DNA from: a virus
DNA: 61,804 bases
Reading direction: 5' to 3' (one strand)
IMG/VR virus record: IMGVR_UViG_3300012920_000040
Span: 1-61,804 of that record
Of the stretch, positions 39,001 through 48,100 are shown in pieces. Each line of letters starts with the position of its first letter. The first letter of the stretch is position 1. Below the pieces are notes generated by a model. It was not told the DNA's origin, did no database searches, and worked only from the letters and a program-made list of their open reading frames with translations. A program made the translations under genes and the position numbers.

Positions 39001-41019
39001 GCCTCTAACACTCCTGATGTTTCACCATTCAATATTAATGAGTATAGTCTTTCACAACCACTCCAGCAATATTATCCTCAGATTGACAGAGACAATCCAA
39101 AGTCATCTGTACAATCAACTAAGACTTATGCTCTTCCAACTAATATTGGTGAGACTGTTGTTAATGATCCTAAGTTTAGTGTCACACAAGAAACATTGTT
39201 TGACTTCTTCAAGGATTCTGGAGTTGGTGTTGCACTAACTGATATTGTTTCAAACCCAGTTGGTACTGCTTACACTATCTTTACACAGTATGACCATGGA
39301 TTGAACAAAATCTCAGTTGCTAATGTTGATAATGGTGGTTCAGGATATGGTGATGGAACTGCTACAATTCAATATTACTACAATGCTAAACTTGAGAATA
39401 CTCAACCTGGTTCAATTGGTAGATTTGCAACTGCAAGAGTAACAGTTGATGGAACATCTGCTGGTGAAATTATTGATTGTGAAATTATGGATGGTGGTTC
39501 AGCATTTGTTGCTGGTGACACATGTAGAATTACTGGTATCACCACTACAGCAGGATTTACCTTTGCTACAGTCAATGTAAGTCAAATTAGAGAGAATAGA
39601 GGTGATACTATTCAGGTAACTGGTATTGGTGATTATAATGGAAGAATGTACAATAAGTTGTACAGAATTGCTGCTATCTCTGGAACTAAACAAATTGATG
39701 TATTGCCCATCAATGAGTCACCTGGTATCTCTACTTTAGGATTAGGTCTTGATGTAGCAAAAGATGGATCCATGAGTCTTATTGGACCAACATATAATGC
39801 TCTTAGAATTGTAGATAATGGATTTATGTATGACCAGGTTTCTGGCATTGCTACCTTAACTACACAACAAAATAATGATATTAGAGTTAATAACACAGTA
39901 ACAGTCAGCAGAGCAGATGCTGACCTGTACAATGGTAATTTTGTTTGCATTGACAAAATTGGTCTTACTACTGTTGTTTTGGATGTAGGTATTGCAACAG
40001 TTACACCTGCTGCTAATGATGGTATTCTTATCCATCCAGGTGGTTATGATACAAACTTTGGTGACCTGGTTGTTGAGAATGGTAGACTACATGGCAGAGA
40101 AACACAAATCTATGCTGGTATCTCCACTGTATTGTTCCAACCAATTACAAGTTCAACTACTGATACCATCAGTATTGAGAACATGCCAAGATTTGACCTT
40201 AAAATTGGTGACTATCTGAGAGTTAATGATGAGTTGATGAGAATTAAGCAAACAGTAAGTAGAGTTGCCACTGATACCACAGTTAAGGTATTCAGAGGTG
40301 TTTATGGTAGTGTTGCTGACACTCACCCAGTTGGTTCTGTTATTAAAAAAGTTAAGTTCTATCCTCTTGAGTTTAGAAGAAACTCTATTATCAGAGCATC
40401 TGGTCACACATTTGAATATATTGGATATGGACCTGGTAACTACTCCACAGCATTCCCAGATAGACAGACTAGACAGTTATCTTTGTCAGAACAAATTAAC
40501 GTTCAGTCAATGAAAATCTCTGGTGGTGTTGTAAACTACACTGGCATGAATGACAGAGGTGACTTCTTCATTGGTAACAAGAGAATTGCTTCTAACACTG
40601 GTAGAGAGCAAGTCTATGACACACCAGTACAAACAGTTTGTGGTGAAGACCCATACTCTGGTGGTTCAGTTTCTGATACCTCTGACTTCAACTATGTTGA
40701 CTCCTCTATTCTCAAGGTTGAGAGAAACATGGTTATTGATGGTGGTGACAAAGGAGACATCCTTTCAGAGTTCAATGGACCTGTTTCATTCTCCAAGAAG
40801 ATTGTAAGCACATCACCAGAGGGTGTTGAGGCAAATAGTCTGTTTATCCAGGGTAATGCCCAAGTTTCAAGAAAAGTTACTGTTGGTATTGCTACTCCTA
40901 CAGAAGCAGGAACACCTGGTGACATTGTATTTGCTGCTAACCCAACAAATGGTGGCACTGTTGGTTGGGTTTACACAACAGGTAACAATTGGAAGACATT
41001 TGGAGCCATTGAGAGCTGA
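36094..41019 (+). CDS. Giant virion/tail-fibre protein with beta-helix N-terminus
   Basis: 1641 residues. After MPLSRLDNFLKNVRGNILYV comes a pectate-lyase-like start (DPNNLDATDGIENQGNSIAR, FKTLQRALIEAARFSY, VMLLPGEH), and later QLVSIFAIGFSDQFVVDSGG and SNSNFGQIALKSTG, features of right-handed parallel beta-helices. The rest is Ser/Thr/Asn/Gly-rich beta sequence ending in AFGAIES-type fibre sequence. A similar beta-helix block lies inside the protein at 45190. Probably a long tail fibre or baseplate-attached fibre; no T4 gene number can be assigned from sequence alone. Confidence 0.85.
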   Translation: MPLSRLDNFLKNVRGNILYVDPNNLDATDGIENQGNSIARPFKTLQRALIEAARFSYQRGQDNDRFEKTTVMLLPGEHAIDNRPGWIPTGTTATPNTFLLRNGQTATDFPALSNTSDFNVFAENNILYKFNSIHGGIIIPRGVSIVGSDLRKTKIRPLYVPNPKNDDIERSAIFRVTGACYFFQFSIFDAKPTRGVYRDYTTNKAAPTFSHHKLTCFEYADGINPVSINDEFNTYTTSRTDLEMYYEKIGRAYGPASGREISPNFPDPGVDIQPRIDEFRIVGPIGGGVGISSIKAGDGNNPSTLINVKTSAGIEGLNVDTNVIINNVTDPRYNGTFLVKEVLDTNANGVTEFSYEVPVTPANALPNPLGSSIDLSTDTVSSASPYVFNISLRSIFGMCGMHADGSKATGFKSMVVAQFTGISLQVDDNAFVKYNSSSGTFDDSTTVPNLHTDINAVYKPSYENFHIKASNNGLMQLVSIFAIGFSDQFVVDSGGDFSVTNSNSNFGQIALKSTGFRRDAFSQDDVGYITQIIPPKTLKPGFSTIEFPSIDITKTVGVGNASRMYLYQYESRDVKPPSIVQGYRFGANHGENLFAVIPTNGQPVAFSARVIMDDTATDNSRPTGYKRSVVGRNVSSGNSITSSTLTFLENHQFKQGESIRVIANNGRLPDGLKANRLYYAIVDGLNPDQLRIAQSINDSQTASNVQINNLGGTLYVESRVSDKTPGDPGHPIQYDDAETQWFVNVSSASTENNLYNKLVLGGLGPSSPRTFIVRTNDVRQSDDRIHKFRYVIPANTGITSARPPLDGFTIQESGDVSGANDTEVALAFNPASVEMNNDAQMRNFSFIAKTSYTNGIAFYDCERPHGLSIGSSVEINNVRSTNFPTVGAGQSGYNGVYEVAGITSEKTFFVTDIPSSPGSFINNTSQRNTSLPTFRRKKFNEDYYVYDVETINEYVNGEQDGIYYISVLNASNTPDVSPFNINEYSLSQPLQQYYPQIDRDNPKSSVQSTKTYALPTNIGETVVNDPKFSVTQETLFDFFKDSGVGVALTDIVSNPVGTAYTIFTQYDHGLNKISVANVDNGGSGYGDGTATIQYYYNAKLENTQPGSIGRFATARVTVDGTSAGEIIDCEIMDGGSAFVAGDTCRITGITTTAGFTFATVNVSQIRENRGDTIQVTGIGDYNGRMYNKLYRIAAISGTKQIDVLPINESPGISTLGLGLDVAKDGSMSLIGPTYNALRIVDNGFMYDQVSGIATLTTQQNNDIRVNNTVTVSRADADLYNGNFVCIDKIGLTTVVLDVGIATVTPAANDGILIHPGGYDTNFGDLVVENGRLHGRETQIYAGISTVLFQPITSSTTDTISIENMPRFDLKIGDYLRVNDELMRIKQTVSRVATDTTVKVFRGVYGSVADTHPVGSVIKKVKFYPLEFRRNSIIRASGHTFEYIGYGPGNYSTAFPDRQTRQLSLSEQINVQSMKISGGVVNYTGMNDRGDFFIGNKRIASNTGREQVYDTPVQTVCGEDPYSGGSVSDTSDFNYVDSSILKVERNMVIDGGDKGDILSEFNGPVSFSKKIVSTSPEGVEANSLFIQGNAQVSRKVTVGIATPTEAGTPGDIVFAANPTNGGTVGWVYTTGNNWKTFGAIES

Positions 41020-41034
41020 TAAATAAAACTAACG
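41019..41034 (+). promoter_or_regulatory. Late promoter module of the second giant fibre gene
   Basis: ATAAATAAAACTAACG overlaps the previous stop (TGA) and lies 15 bases before the ATG; the same 16 bases recur at 45156-45171. Confidence 0.75.
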
Positions 41035-41048
41035 TTGACCTTAGATAA

Positions 41049-44000
41049 ATGGGTATCGATAAGGATTTTGTCATACGCAATGGCATAGAAGTAAACGAGG
41101 ATCTACTATATGCTGACGCTGTTAATGACAGGGTTGGCATTGGTACATCAGTTCCAGAGTGTACATTAGATGTTGTAGGTAATATTTGTGGTAGTGCTCA
41201 GATATCTGCTGCCACAACTGTTGTTTCCCAAAACCTTTCAGTTTCTGGTTTTGCCACAGTATTTGAGCAACTAGATGTTGGAGTTGGTGGTACAGTTTTA
41301 ACTGTAAGTGTTGTTAACCAAAATGTTGGTGTTAATTCAACACAACCATTCTATACTCATGAAATTATTGGTCCTGTATCAACTGGTCAGACTGCAGGTT
41401 ATATTTTTGGTGACCTATTAGTAACTGGTGACATTACAGCAACAAATCTGAATGGTCAGATTACTGCTGGTGGTACTGTTACCTTCAATGATGTTACTGT
41501 CACCAATGTTCTAGATGCTAATGATAGCAAAATCTATAGTAGATTTGATGTAGAGAGAGTTGGAAATCTATTCAACTTTGTGACAGATGGTGACCCACCT
41601 GGTATTGGTTTTACTCAAAACACTACAAACCCTGAACTATTTTTGCTCAGAGGTAAGAGATACCAGTTCCATGCAAATACTCCTGGTTTCCCATTCTACA
41701 TTAAGACGCAACCAACTGCAAATCTAGATGATTTGTATGATGGAGGTGTCTTCAATAATGGTGCTCAGGTGGGTATTGTCACATTTGAGATTCCATTTAA
41801 TGCTCCTAATATACTATACTACCAGGCATCAAACGTTGCAGGTATGGGTGGAACAATCTACCTGAACAATGACTATAAGACACTAAATGTTGCTATTGCA
41901 ACTGTAACTAATTTCCTTGATGCCTCAAATGCAGACTTTGAATACATCAATGTAACTGGATTTGGTACAATTGCCAACTTTGCTGATACTGGTGGCACAA
42001 CAATCAGTGCTGGTATTGTTACTGCCAATAAGTTTGTAGGTGTTACTACAGGTGGTGATGCTGTTAGTATTCATCAAAAGAATGATGATGTAGCATATCA
42101 GGTTACTTTTACTGATGTAATTCCAGGATTTTCTGGTTTAGGTTCTAACTATCAATTATTGAATATTGATTCTGATGACACTGACCTTACTTATAATCCA
42201 TCAAACAAAACTCTCACTGCCAGAAACTTTGCTGGTATTGCCACTGGTGGAGAGAGAATTAAGGTAAGAAAAGAATCATCAAATAATAACTTCCAGATTC
42301 ATTTCAGTGATAATTCAGCAACTGGATATGAATTAGTAAGAATTGATAGTGACTCATCTGAACTCACTTATAATCCCTCATCAAACACTTTAAATGTCTC
42401 AAATATTTCAGTAGACAAGTTTGTTGGTGATATCTATGCTGATAATGGCACATCACAGATTCTAGAGAATGGCACTGATGGCACAAATGCTACCTTTACT
42501 GGTCAGGCATCAAATGCCACCAATGTAAATATTCTGAATGATGAGAGCACAAATGCTGGTCATTTTGTCAACTTCTCCAATACAACCTCTGGTAACCAGA
42601 GAATTCAAGCAGATAGTCAATTTGTTTACAATCCTAGCACTGGTCATCTGACAGTTCCTGAGGTATTTGCATTCTTGGCAGGCACTGCTGATGATGCCTT
42701 AAATATTGATATTGATCAAAGAAATAATAATCAGAACTATCAGGTAGGATTTACTACTGCTAATGGAACAGGTTTCCAGAGAATGTATATTGACTCAGAT
42801 ACTGGTCAATTTACTTATAACCCCTCTACTGGAAGACTGACTGTTACCTCATTTGCTGGTGATGGCAATAACATTACCAATGTTAGTGTAACAAATATTA
42901 CTGGTGGTTTAGGTGATGTTATTAACATTGACCTCATTCAGGATGCATCAACAACACAACAGGGTGTTGTTCAATTAAGTAATGCCATTGATGGTACTAG
43001 ACAGAATATTGCTGCTTCTGAGAAGGCAGTAGGTGACCTTAAGATTCATGCTAACAATGCATCCAATCTTTCTAATGGTACTGTCAACAATGATAGATTA
43101 CTTAAGGCATCACTGACTCAGCAGGGTATTGTCTCACTGAGTGATAGTATTGATGGCACTAGTCAAACTATTGCTGCTTCTGAAAGAGCAGTTGGTTTGC
43201 TGAATGCTCATGCTGGAAATGCATCTAACCTTACTGAAGGTTTGGTAAATATTAACTTGATTCAAGATGCATCAACTACAGTGCAGGGTGTTGTTCAATT
43301 AAGTAACGCCATTGATGGTGATAGACAAAATATTGCTGCTACTGAAAAAGCTGTTGGTGACTTAAAGAATTATGTTGACACCACACCTGTCAACCCTGAT
43401 AACCTTCCAAAAGCATCCTATACTTTACAAGGTATTGTTCAATTAAGTCAAAAATTTGACTCTGAGTCAACTAATGCAGCTAATTTAGCATTTACTGAGC
43501 AAGGTGCTGTAAAACTAAGAGCACATGCAAATAATGCTTCTAATTTAACTTCTGGTATTGTTGACAATGCCAGATTAAATGTGGCATCTTATACTCAACA
43601 AGGTATCACTGATTATACTAAAAACTTTAAGACAGATGATGATGGTTCTGCACTTAGTGGTACAGGTGCTAATGATCTCAGGAAACATGCTGCTAATGCT
43701 AGTAACTTAACTTCTGGCACTGTATCTAATGATAGACTGAATAAAGCAAGCACTACTGCTCAAGGTATTGTTCAATTAAGTAATGCTATTGATAGCACAT
43801 CTCAGACTGTTGCTGCTTCTTCAAAAGCTGTAAATGATTTGAGATTAGCAACTCAAAATGGTGGCAATATTACTGAGGGTACAATTAATTCAGATAGAAT
43901 TAATAGAGCAACTTACACTGTGGTTGGTGTTACCAAACTAAGTAAGACTTTCACAGGTGATGCTGATAGTGATTCTGATGATTTGGCATTCAGTGAAGAG

Positions 44001-44777
44001 GGTGCTATCAACCTCAGAAAACATGCCAATAATGCCTCTAATTTATCATCTGGAACTGTTAATAATGACAGACTGAATAAAGCAAGCACCACAACACAAG
44101 GTATTGTTTTACTTGATAATACTTTCCCACCAGATAGCACTTCTACATCTGAGACATTTACATCTAATGTAATAACTCAAATTTATAATGCAGCAATTAA
44201 TGCAACTCTGCCAGCTGGCACAGTCATGGTATTTGTGCAGAAAAACGCTCCAACTGGTTGGACAAGGCAGACAGGTAATGCTGGTAGAGCAATGAGAATT
44301 GTTGGTGGAGGTTCTTCACCTTTTGGTGGATCAACAAATAATACTGGTAGTAGCTTCACTTCTGTCTTCAAACAACACACTGTTCCACTACCAAGTCATA
44401 ATCATAGCACTCAGGTTGGAGACGAGCAGGGTAATCACAAACATGGTGGTTCTGCTGACACAGGTGGTCAACATAATCATGAATTTGCTGATAATGGACA
44501 TGCTCATGGTTTTGAGAATGCTTTTGAGGAAGAGGGTGAATCTGCTTCAGGTGATGGTTCAGAAAACCAAGATGGTAGAGCAAAAGAAAGCACTACTAAT
44601 AAGAAGCAGGCAGGTATCCAATTCAATATGGATAATGGTCACAAACACCAGATTGACACTGGAAACCAGCAAGGTTCACACGCCCACAATGTACAAATAG
44701 ATAGTGAAGGAGAAAGTAGTCCTAATATTGACTTTAGAATTAAGTATGTTAATGTAATTCTTTGTTCTAAGGACTAA
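41049..44777 (+). CDS. Tail fibre with phage-fibre repeats and HxH collar domain
   Basis: 1242 residues. N-terminal VGIGTSVPECTLDVVGN-type fibre start; the middle (~620-1030) holds tandem fibre repeats with a QDASTTQQGVVQLSNAIDG core followed by QNIAASEKAVGDL. The C-terminal ~190 starts GTVMVFVQKNAPTGWTRQTG, the tail-collar fold, and carries six HxH motifs (SHNHS, NHKHG, QHNHE, GHAHG, GHKHQ, SHAHN), then ends with FRIKYVNVILCSKD. In T4 gp12/gp37 tips such HxH pairs bind iron along a trimeric needle. Likely a receptor-binding fibre. Confidence 0.88.
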   Translation: MGIDKDFVIRNGIEVNEDLLYADAVNDRVGIGTSVPECTLDVVGNICGSAQISAATTVVSQNLSVSGFATVFEQLDVGVGGTVLTVSVVNQNVGVNSTQPFYTHEIIGPVSTGQTAGYIFGDLLVTGDITATNLNGQITAGGTVTFNDVTVTNVLDANDSKIYSRFDVERVGNLFNFVTDGDPPGIGFTQNTTNPELFLLRGKRYQFHANTPGFPFYIKTQPTANLDDLYDGGVFNNGAQVGIVTFEIPFNAPNILYYQASNVAGMGGTIYLNNDYKTLNVAIATVTNFLDASNADFEYINVTGFGTIANFADTGGTTISAGIVTANKFVGVTTGGDAVSIHQKNDDVAYQVTFTDVIPGFSGLGSNYQLLNIDSDDTDLTYNPSNKTLTARNFAGIATGGERIKVRKESSNNNFQIHFSDNSATGYELVRIDSDSSELTYNPSSNTLNVSNISVDKFVGDIYADNGTSQILENGTDGTNATFTGQASNATNVNILNDESTNAGHFVNFSNTTSGNQRIQADSQFVYNPSTGHLTVPEVFAFLAGTADDALNIDIDQRNNNQNYQVGFTTANGTGFQRMYIDSDTGQFTYNPSTGRLTVTSFAGDGNNITNVSVTNITGGLGDVINIDLIQDASTTQQGVVQLSNAIDGTRQNIAASEKAVGDLKIHANNASNLSNGTVNNDRLLKASLTQQGIVSLSDSIDGTSQTIAASERAVGLLNAHAGNASNLTEGLVNINLIQDASTTVQGVVQLSNAIDGDRQNIAATEKAVGDLKNYVDTTPVNPDNLPKASYTLQGIVQLSQKFDSESTNAANLAFTEQGAVKLRAHANNASNLTSGIVDNARLNVASYTQQGITDYTKNFKTDDDGSALSGTGANDLRKHAANASNLTSGTVSNDRLNKASTTAQGIVQLSNAIDSTSQTVAASSKAVNDLRLATQNGGNITEGTINSDRINRATYTVVGVTKLSKTFTGDADSDSDDLAFSEEGAINLRKHANNASNLSSGTVNNDRLNKASTTTQGIVLLDNTFPPDSTSTSETFTSNVITQIYNAAINATLPAGTVMVFVQKNAPTGWTRQTGNAGRAMRIVGGGSSPFGGSTNNTGSSFTSVFKQHTVPLPSHNHSTQVGDEQGNHKHGGSADTGGQHNHEFADNGHAHGFENAFEEEGESASGDGSENQDGRAKESTTNKKQAGIQFNMDNGHKHQIDTGNQQGSHAHNVQIDSEGESSPNIDFRIKYVNVILCSKD
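42940..44110 (+). repeat. Tandem phage tail-fibre repeats
   Basis: About eight imperfect repeats of roughly 45-55 codons built on AS[TY]TxQGIVQLSxxIDxTxQxxAAS plus NASNLxxGxVNNDRLxKAS (written as a pattern), inside the fibre at 41049. Confidence 0.8.
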
Positions 44778-45111
44778 TTTCTGGAGGATGAGGAGGAATC
44801 ATTGGTGGGTTCAGAGGGGTTACCTGAGCAGGAATAACCCCTTGCTGCTCAAGACCAGCAATATATAATTGTTGATTTACTTCATTTGCTTTTACAACTT
44901 CATTTCTAAAACTTTCCACAGCTGCACCAGTTTGATTTGCCTTAGACGCAATCTCAATTGACATCATAGGCATCCAAGCTATTGCACATCTCCACTCAGA
45001 AAAATCTGCTCCAGTTTGAGGGTCTGTACCCTGAACTTGTATATACCATGCACACTTATGTTCCTTACAATTTTTCTGAATAAGGGGACACCATTCACCA
45101 CCTTTTGCCAT
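44767..45111 (-). CDS. Cys-rich hypothetical protein on the minus strand
   Basis: 114 residues, MAKGGEWCPLIQKNCKEHKC then AWYIQVQGTDPQTGADFSEW and RCAIAWMPMMSIEIA; Cys8, Cys15, Cys20 with His18 and a later Cys could bind a metal. A helical region and a Pro-rich end follow. Proteins with this CPLI..C..HKC start occur in other phages to my knowledge, function unknown. It converges with the fibre at 41049, overlapping its end by 11 bases. Confidence 0.78.
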   Translation of the reverse strand: MAKGGEWCPLIQKNCKEHKCAWYIQVQGTDPQTGADFSEWRCAIAWMPMMSIEIASKANQTGAAVESFRNEVVKANEVNQQLYIAGLEQQGVIPAQVTPLNPPMIPPHPPEISP

Positions 45112-45137
45112 GCTAAATATATCTCTCTTTTTGAAAT

Positions 45138-45144
45138 TATTTAT
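45138..45144 (-). promoter_or_regulatory. Minus-strand late promoter
   Basis: ATAAATA read on the minus strand (GATAAATAATTTC), 27 bases before the ATG at 45111; back to back with the plus-strand promoter at 45155. Confidence 0.55.
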
Positions 45145-45154
45145 CTGGGCATCT

Positions 45155-45171
45155 TATAAATAAAACTAACG
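45155..45171 (+). promoter_or_regulatory. Late promoter module of the third giant fibre gene
   Basis: Full TATAAATA core (45155-45162) within ATAAATAAAACTAACG, the same 16 bases as at 41019; 18 bases before the ATG at 45190. Confidence 0.8.
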
Positions 45172-45189
45172 GACACAGCAGTGTAGAGA

Positions 45190-48100
45190 ATGTCATTACT
45201 TAGGGCTGACAGAGTTGCCAATAGATTTAATAACACTGGCCCTATCATTGTAGGTCCTTCCACAGTCCATGGTGATTTTACAATTACTGGGGACCTAATT
45301 GTAGCTGGAATTGCAGTAACTAATAGCATTCAGATTGGTGCTGCACTCACTGTTAAAGACTTAATTGTACAGCAACAGACAAATTTAAACAACTTAAATG
45401 TAACAGGAGTTACAACTGCTGGCATCATCACAGGTGCAACTTTCTTTGGTGAAGGATCAAATATTTCTGGTATTGTTACTACAATAACCAGTTCAAGAGG
45501 CATTCAGATTACCCCTGGAAGTGGTAAGGGAACTGTAAATATTTTTGCTGTAGATGTAGTAGAAGCAGGATTTGCTAATGTTGCTGCTGGTGCTACAAAC
45601 TTAACTGGTGGTGACCAGGGTAGAATTCCTTATCAGATCAATCCTGGAGAGACAGGTTTCTCTGCTACTGGTAATGTAGGTGAGATTCTGTTGTCTGGTG
45701 GGACTGGCTCACCCACTTGGTCAAGTCTGGCAGCAATTAATGTTGCCTATGCTGATAGTGCAGGTATCTCAACAGATATATTTGGTGGTTCTGCTGGTAG
45801 AATTGTCTATCAAGCAGGTATTGACCAGACAGATTTTGTTCCAGTAGGTGCCACTGGCAGAATTTTACAAGCAAATGGATCAAGTTCTCCATCCTGGTTG
45901 GATGCTAGAGTAGGTTTAAGTGTATCCTTTGCTAAATTTGCTGGTGTATCAACTAATGTAACTGGTGGCATTGCATCAGTTACTCATCTTTCTGTTGGTG
46001 AGAATGGTAGTGGTATTGCTACATTCTTTGGACCAATTCAAGGTGTTGATATCAATCTAACTGGTGTTACAACCACCACTACCTTACAAGTTTCTTCTGC
46101 TGCCACTATTCCCAGTCTGACCTTATCAACTGGTCCTGGTGTAGGTGTAACTGCCATCCTTGATGAGGATGACCTTGCATCAGATAGAGCAGATGCCCTG
46201 GCAACACAACAATCAATCAAAAAATATGTTGATGACCAGGTAACAGCACAAGACCTTGATGGTACTACTGATGATGGCATTTTTGCTGTTGACCTTGATA
46301 GTCAAACACTTGACCTTCGTGGTGATGCAAATCAGGTCTATGTAACTGCTTCTGGTCAGCAAGTAAATATTGGTTTTACTACTGATGTCACCATTGCTAA
46401 TGACCTGACTGTAACAGGTAATGCTGGTATTGGTAGTCTGAGTGTTACTGGAATCTCTACAATCCAGACACTTGGTATCAATGGTGTTCTGACTACACCT
46501 TTTGCTAACATCACTGGTGTTGCCACAGTAACCAGATTAAATTCAACTCAGAATGAGTTTACTGATATTAATCTGACTGGCATTGCCACTGCTAGAATGC
46601 TTGATGTAACTGGTGTTACATCTACTGCTAACCTAAGAGTAACAGGACTCACAACTGTTACTAGATTTGAATCCACAGGTATTGCTACATTCAAGAATGA
46701 TATCTATCTTACCTCTGGTAATACTTTCTACAATGCTAACTTAAGCAATCCCAATTTTGTTGGTGTTGCCACTGCTCAAAGATTTGAGTTTGATGTTGCA
46801 GATGGTCCTTATGCCAATGTAACTGGCATTGCAACCATTGCAAATATTCAATCAACCACTGTCAATGTATCTGGTGTATCCACATTCAGTGACAATGTTG
46901 GTATAGCAAGTCTGAATGTAAGTGGCATTTCTACACTTCAGACTCTTGGTGTTACAGGTGTAACAACCACTCAGATGCTTCAGGTAACTGGCATCACATC
47001 AATCAATAACCTGAGTGTCACTGGTGTTGCCACATTCACTGGTGAACTTGATATCAGTGGTAACATTGGCATCAACTCTGCTGTTCTTACCGGTCTCACA
47101 ACAATCAGTGAACTGGATGTAAGTGGTGATGCATCAATCACAGGTAATGCTGGCATTGGCAGTCTTAATGTAACTGGCATTACAACATTATCCAGTGTCA
47201 CTGTAACAGGTAATGCTGGTATTGGTAGTCTTAATGTAACTGGTATTTCTACATTTAATGAGGATATTCAAGGAACAGACTTAACTCTCTCAGGAAATGC
47301 TGGTATTGGTAGTCTGAATGTGACAGGCATCACCACATTATCAAATGTTACTGTAACAGGTAATGCTGGAATTGGAAGTCTTAATGTTACAGGAATCTCA
47401 ACCTTCTCCAATACAACCACTACTGGTAATGCTGGAATTGGAAGTCTGAATGTAACTGGAGTATCCACATTTACTGGTCTTGTAGAAGTACAGAACAATC
47501 TGACAGTTGGTGGAAACCTTGGCATCTCAAGTCTTAATGTTACTGGCATATCTACATTCTCTGATATCACAGTAACAGGTAATGCTGGTATTGGTAGTCT
47601 GAATGTAACAGGTGTTTCTACCCTTGGAGTTACAACTGCTACCAGTCTTTCACTTAATGAATTAATTGTTGCTGGTCTCACCACAACTGCCACATTAAAT
47701 GTTGGTGATTTAGCAGGTATTGGTGCCACAATAGATGGAAATGGTGATGCAGTATTTGCTGGCATTATTACAGCAGCAGGTCTTAATATTACTGGCAGTA
47801 GTGGTAGTGCTTCATTTTCTGATATCACTGTTTCTGGTAATGCAGGTATTGGCAGTCTGAATGTCACTGGTATTTCAACCTTTACCAATACAGTCACCAC
47901 TGGTAATGCTGGCATTGGTAGTCTGAATGTTACTGGCATCTCTACATTCTCTAATATTACTGTTACAGGTAATGCAGGAATTGGCAGTCTCAATGTTACT
48001 GGTATCACAACTCTTGGAATTACAACAATCAGTGACTCACTTTATGTAAGTGGCATTGCTTCTGTTGGTACAATGATTACAATGTACCCAAGCAGTGGTA

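Noticed and set aside
47268-48008. 246-residue open frame on the minus strand inside the giant fibre
   Set aside because: It is the shadow of a repeat array: its translation is a repeated (P)VTFRLPIPALPV pattern that simply mirrors the plus-strand repeats, with no promoter.
46410-48010. CRISPR-like array of regularly spaced repeats
   Set aside because: Repeats lie in frame inside one open gene, are degenerate, and the spacing segments are also related to each other.
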